5,344 nt of DNA from an uncultured Clostridia bacterium (GTDB taxonomy: Bacteria > Bacillota > Clostridia > Lachnospirales > Anaerotignaceae): NCBI GenBank assembly GCA_937888765.1, contig CALASU010000151.1, forward strand, positions 1 to 5,344, given 5' to 3'. Position numbers and translations under genes: made by a program. The notes under the pieces were generated by a model. The model worked only from the letters and a program-made list of their open reading frames with translations. It searched no databases and had not been told where the DNA came from. Shown piece after piece: positions 5,306 to 5,344 of the stretch (position 1 is the stretch's first letter; every line of letters begins with the position of its first letter).

Positions 5306-5343
5306 AAGCGATTATCTCTTGGTGAAGTTTGATTATCGCTTGG
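5306..5343. repeat. Short direct and inverted repeat at the right edge
   Basis: GATTATCTCTTGG (5310-5322) and GATTATCGCTTGG (5331-5343) differ at one position and repeat with a 21-base period. At the same time AAGCGATTATC (5307-5317) and GATTATCGCTT (5331-5341) pair at ten of eleven positions as an inverted repeat. The window ends here, so the full extent is unseen. A minus-strand gene end (TAA at 5333-5335) is one possible context. Confidence 0.4.
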
Positions 5344-5344
5344 A

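Noticed and set aside
5197..5343. Possible C-terminal end of a minus-strand gene, ending in a Lys/Arg-rich tail and TAA at 5197-5199
   Set aside because: It would read through a strong terminator hairpin and into the hydrogenase promoter. A second frame is open over the same stretch, so openness alone is not evidence. A gene ending at the TAA at 5333-5335 in the third frame fits the terminator better but is too short to call.

Overview
The window looks like chromosomal DNA from a strictly anaerobic, fermentative Firmicute of the class Clostridia (Lachnospiraceae or a relative). This is an inference from three things: a group B [FeFe] hydrogenase, a DUF134 regulator coupled to an Mrp/NBP35 ATPase, and strong AGGAG-type ribosome binding sites with compact hairpin terminators. 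All five supported genes lie on the minus strand, so transcription runs from the right edge to the left edge. No rRNA, tRNA, CRISPR array, insertion sequence or phage gene was seen.

Read in the direction of transcription: (1) 5120-5344 holds a terminator for a gene outside the window, a small repeat at the very edge, and a good sigma-A type promoter with a leader for the next gene. (2) 3605-5098 encodes a roughly 497-residue [FeFe] hydrogenase with an N-terminal multi-[4Fe-4S] region and a complete set of H-cluster cysteines. (3) A 63-base gap with a strong hairpin leads to 2177-3541, a class 3 (ALDH3-like) aldehyde dehydrogenase. (4) A 177-base T-rich gap with several dyads, including an operator-like palindrome, precedes 647-1999, a 12-helix APC-superfamily amino acid permease with its own terminator. 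(5) A strong promoter flanked by two copies of TTCCGACATATGT drives 135-512 (DUF134 helix-turn-helix protein), which overlaps by four bases (ATGA) the start of an Mrp/NBP35-type Fe-S carrier ATPase that runs off the left edge.

Functionally, the window combines hydrogen and ferredoxin metabolism, aldehyde oxidation, amino acid uptake and Fe-S or metallocofactor handling. The hydrogenase and dehydrogenase may share transcripts through the hairpin between them, but this is not certain. The most distinctive signal is the DUF134-Mrp control region: a near-consensus promoter with one palindrome over the -35 box and a second just after the expected transcription start, upstream of a cysteine-rich DNA-binding protein. 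This suggests an autoregulated, metal- or redox-responsive operon.
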